Notes under the pieces: generated by a model
Told to the model about the DNA's origin: nothing
The model's input: the letters and a program-made list of their open reading frames with translations, nothing else
Databases searched by the model: none
From: Gemmatimonadaceae bacterium
GTDB lineage: Bacteria > Gemmatimonadota > Gemmatimonadetes > Gemmatimonadales > Gemmatimonadaceae
Assembly (NCBI GenBank): GCA_025930755.1
Contig: JAICOJ010000009.1
Span: 1-64,000, forward strand
Length of the DNA: 64,000 nucleotides
Direction: 5' to 3'
Shown: positions 63,140-64,000 of the stretch, one piece after another
Layout of the letters: every line of letters starts with the position of its first letter
Numbering within the stretch: position 1 is the first letter of the stretch
Made by a program: the position numbers and the translations under genes

Positions 63140-63904
63140 TCAGGCGACGGCCTTCCGCGCGAGGAAAGTCTCGCGCTCGTCGTGCTGAAGCTCGACCGTC
63201 CAGCCGAGGTATCGCTGCTGGAGCTCCTCGACGGACAGCGCTCGGTGCCCGGCAACGAGGGTCTGCACGAGGTGGACGCCGCCGTCGGCGGTCGCGTTCT
63301 GGAGCAGCGTGATGACGTGCCCCCGCTCGCTATCAGACAGGCCGCCGAACGCTGCCGGGGTACAGACAACCGCATTGAGCGGGATATCGGGACGCCACAC
63401 CCCGAGATCGGAGACGAAGCCGCGAATCCGGCCGGTGAGGCCGACCTCCACCGCGCAGCTGATCACCCTCTCCACGATCTCCTCTTCCGCCTCCACCGAG
63501 GTGACGGCGCACCCCCGGGCGGCCAGGTAAAGCGCGGGACCCTCGGCCGCCGCTCCGGCGACGAGCACATGTCCGTCGGATGCAATCGGAACTTCACGAA
63601 CGAGCGGCTCGTTGGGGCTCAATCCCCAGCGTTCGGGACGCGAGTAATCCTTGATCGCGCGAAGGCGTCGGCGCCGCCACGTCTGATAGCTCGGGAGGCG
63701 CAGCCGCGCCTTGATGATCCGGTCGACCTCGTCGCACAGAATGAGCTCGGTGAGCGCAAGCTGCTGTTGCGTCGCCAGCGTCTGAACCGCCTCGTCACCG
63801 ATGCCGAGGAGAATCCCCCTGGACACCGACTCCTTGTAATGCTCAATCTCCTGCTCCACGAAGAGCGTGTATTCGTGCTGCAGTGATTGGAGACGTTGGG
63901 CCAT
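63140..63904 (-). CDS. Class I SAM-methyltransferase-like protein
   Basis: 254 aa; DGHVLVAGAAAEGPALYLAARGCAVTSVEAEEEIVERVI resembles TehB/UbiE-type SAM-binding region. Confidence 0.65.
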   Translation of the reverse strand: MAQRLQSLQHEYTLFVEQEIEHYKESVSRGILLGIGDEAVQTLATQQQLALTELILCDEVDRIIKARLRLPSYQTWRRRRLRAIKDYSRPERWGLSPNEPLVREVPIASDGHVLVAGAAAEGPALYLAARGCAVTSVEAEEEIVERVISCAVEVGLTGRIRGFVSDLGVWRPDIPLNAVVCTPAAFGGLSDSERGHVITLLQNATADGGVHLVQTLVAGHRALSVEELQQRYLGWTVELQHDERETFLARKAVA

Positions 63905-64000
63905 TGACGAGGCTGCTGGTGGGGACGACGCTCCTAAGGTAGACGCTCTGTGAAGACGCGCAAGTATCGAGTACGTCGCTATTTAGCAGCACTACAGCAC

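Overview
64 kb of high-GC bacterial chromosome. Gene content and repeat style suggest a Gemmatimonadota-like organism (inference). Gene density is high and almost every open frame matches a recognisable family. Left part, minus strand: queA (partial), GWxTD protein, ruvB, aminotransferase, an RND efflux operon, ruvA, ruvC, yebC and a DnaB/RecA-like ATPase. Middle, plus strand: PorX-like regulator, MsbA-type ABC exporter, glycosyltransferase, LpxL-like acyltransferase, a Cas4-like nuclease split over two overlapping ORFs that each carry a TM segment, and an ABC permease. Further right: tyrS, PBP1A, ilvE, HNH, an NtrB/NtrC-like pair with three small paralogous coiled-coil membrane proteins, NYN-LOTUS protein, Mpg, HIRAN protein, kbl/tdh, fdhA, a Ser/Thr kinase, two tandem tldD-tldE pairs with Tat lipoprotein signals, and an ATP-grasp / HExxH peptidase / 50-aa peptide / methyltransferase group. 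The strongest non-coding signal is a set of long intergenic inverted repeats. Most are built from 7-nt tandem units of unrelated sequence (GCAGTTC, GAGGAAC, AGGAGTC, AATTCAG, GATTGCG) with reverse-complement arms, and they sit tightly against stop or start codons. An enriched octamer, CGTTAGGC, is also visible. No rRNA, tRNA, CRISPR array, prophage or IS element was recognised.
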